From Labilibacter marinus (lineage in GTDB: Bacteria; Bacteroidota; Bacteroidia; Bacteroidales; Marinilabiliaceae): a stretch of 41,246 nt of DNA. The notes below the pieces were generated by a model. The model made no database searches, had not been told where the DNA came from, and saw nothing but the letters and a program-made list of their open reading frames with translations. The DNA is taken from the NCBI RefSeq assembly GCF_001659685.2, contig NZ_LXYE02000066.1, forward strand, positions 1 to 41,246. The letters are read 5' to 3'. Below, piece by piece: positions 40,727-41,246 of the stretch (position 1 is the stretch's first letter; every line of letters starts with the position of its first letter). Position numbers and translations under genes: made by a program.

Positions 40727-41194
40727 ATGATGTATGTATTAATAGCGATTTTAGCAGTGACACTTGTCACTTTAGCAATAACCCATAAATCGATTATGAG
40801 ATTTATTGCAGAAAAAAGAGCATTACCAATTGTTGAAGACATTCTATTTTCAGAAAATAACAATAATAAAGAGGAAATATTACGCGAAATTCAGGAACTA
40901 ACTAATTATCGTTTAAACGATGATTTAGTTATGGATTATTTTTACAAAATAAAAGGTTTGCAGGTGGTAAATATTAATCAACCTACTAATTTTTGGGTAA
41001 AGATGTACTTAACCAGTCCAACTAAAATAAAGCTTAACTATTTTGAACAAGTGAAATTTTACGAGAACTTTTTAAATTACGCTAGTAGTCAAAAAACACA
41101 AAAAGAATCAAAACTCAATAAAACCGCAAGTTCTTTTGAACGCAAAGTAAAAGCACAACTGTTGGGTAACCTTATCCCACAAAAATTGGCATAG
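40727..41194 (+). CDS. Unknown membrane-anchored protein
   Basis: This 155-residue protein has one N-terminal membrane helix (MMYVLIAILAVTLVTLAI, residues 1-18). A cytoplasmic or periplasmic helical domain follows (PIVEDILFSENNNNKEEILR; ELTNYRLNDDLVMDYFYKIK; YFEQVKFYENFLNYA). The tail is basic (KESKLNKTASSFERKVKAQL). It has AGAGAG just before the ATG, a fair ribosome site. I recognise no family. Its 177-bp upstream gap suggests its own promoter. Confidence 0.6.
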   Translation: MMYVLIAILAVTLVTLAITHKSIMRFIAEKRALPIVEDILFSENNNNKEEILREIQELTNYRLNDDLVMDYFYKIKGLQVVNINQPTNFWVKMYLTSPTKIKLNYFEQVKFYENFLNYASSQKTQKESKLNKTASSFERKVKAQLLGNLIPQKLA

Positions 41195-41222
41195 ATTACA
41201 TTCTACAACTAACACCATACAC

Positions 41223-41246
41223 ATGAAAAAAACCAGTTCGAAACTC
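41223..41246 (+). CDS. Start of a further gene, cut by the window edge
   Basis: ATG at 41223 opens eight codons, MKKTSSKL, to the right edge. The lysine-rich start and the 28-bp spacing from the previous stop fit a downstream gene in the same direction. Nothing more can be said. Confidence 0.35.

Noticed and set aside
1-41246. CRISPR arrays, tRNA or rRNA genes, insertion sequences
   Set aside because: No regularly spaced direct repeats, no cloverleaf or rRNA-like sequence, and no transposase frame were found on reading both strands.

Overview
The window looks like chromosomal DNA of an AT-rich member of the Bacteroidota, most likely a marine or sediment Bacteroidia/Marinilabiliales-type organism (the order is inference). 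The evidence is a set of families largely confined to this phylum: PorX, PorW/SprE and GldH of the type IX secretion/gliding machinery, DUF6266, DUF4252, DUF5777, PadR-linked PspC pairs and a PSP1/RicT-gldH overlap. Several starts also carry Bacteroidota-type promoters (TAnnTTTG at -7), and Shine-Dalgarno sequences are scarce. I see no rRNA, tRNA, CRISPR array, transposase or prophage.

Layout. 1-3290 (-) is the N-terminal 1,096 codons of a very large secreted adhesin-like protein that runs off the left edge. An 835-bp non-coding stretch with a long perfect hairpin follows. 4126-7684 (+) holds a DUF6266 protein, the PEP synthase/PPDK regulator ppsR, a palindromic repeat element, and a folE-queD-like pterin pair. 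7828-10905 is a 7TM-type sensor histidine kinase convergent with, and overlapping by 15 bp, a receiver-LuxR regulator. 11039-15250 (-) contains a small tail-anchored protein and an operon read right to left: small exported protein, padR, pspC, pspC, DUF4252, terminator. 15536-17666 (-) holds a Tat-exported aldo/keto reductase and trpS.

17961-20861 (+) is the most unusual accessory block. A c-type cytochrome lipoprotein, a DUF5777 outer-membrane barrel, a YceI protein and an OB-fold protein are followed, across an intercistronic hairpin, by a cytochrome P460-like lipoprotein. It reads as a small periplasmic/outer-membrane haem module of unknown substrate. After it come unknown lipoproteins, a UspA-UspA-TPR stress protein, a STAS-like protein and a hemerythrin-fold protein lacking several metal-ligand histidines.

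24820-30351 (-) is porW/sprE-porX-tsaE, linking T9SS control to tRNA t6A synthesis. A sigma-54 activator (30546-31904, +) is divergent from it. The right third is mainly housekeeping on the minus strand: CDGSH protein, HAD hydrolase, nfu-mrp (Fe-S assembly), trmB-ATL, and holB-ricT-gldH. Then come a plus-strand radical SAM-glycosyltransferase pair, an unknown membrane protein and the first codons of another gene.

The T9SS theme ties the window together: the adhesin at the left edge is a plausible T9SS client, porW/gldH encode parts of the gliding/secretion apparatus, and porX regulates it. All functional calls come from reading motifs by eye; no database search was run.
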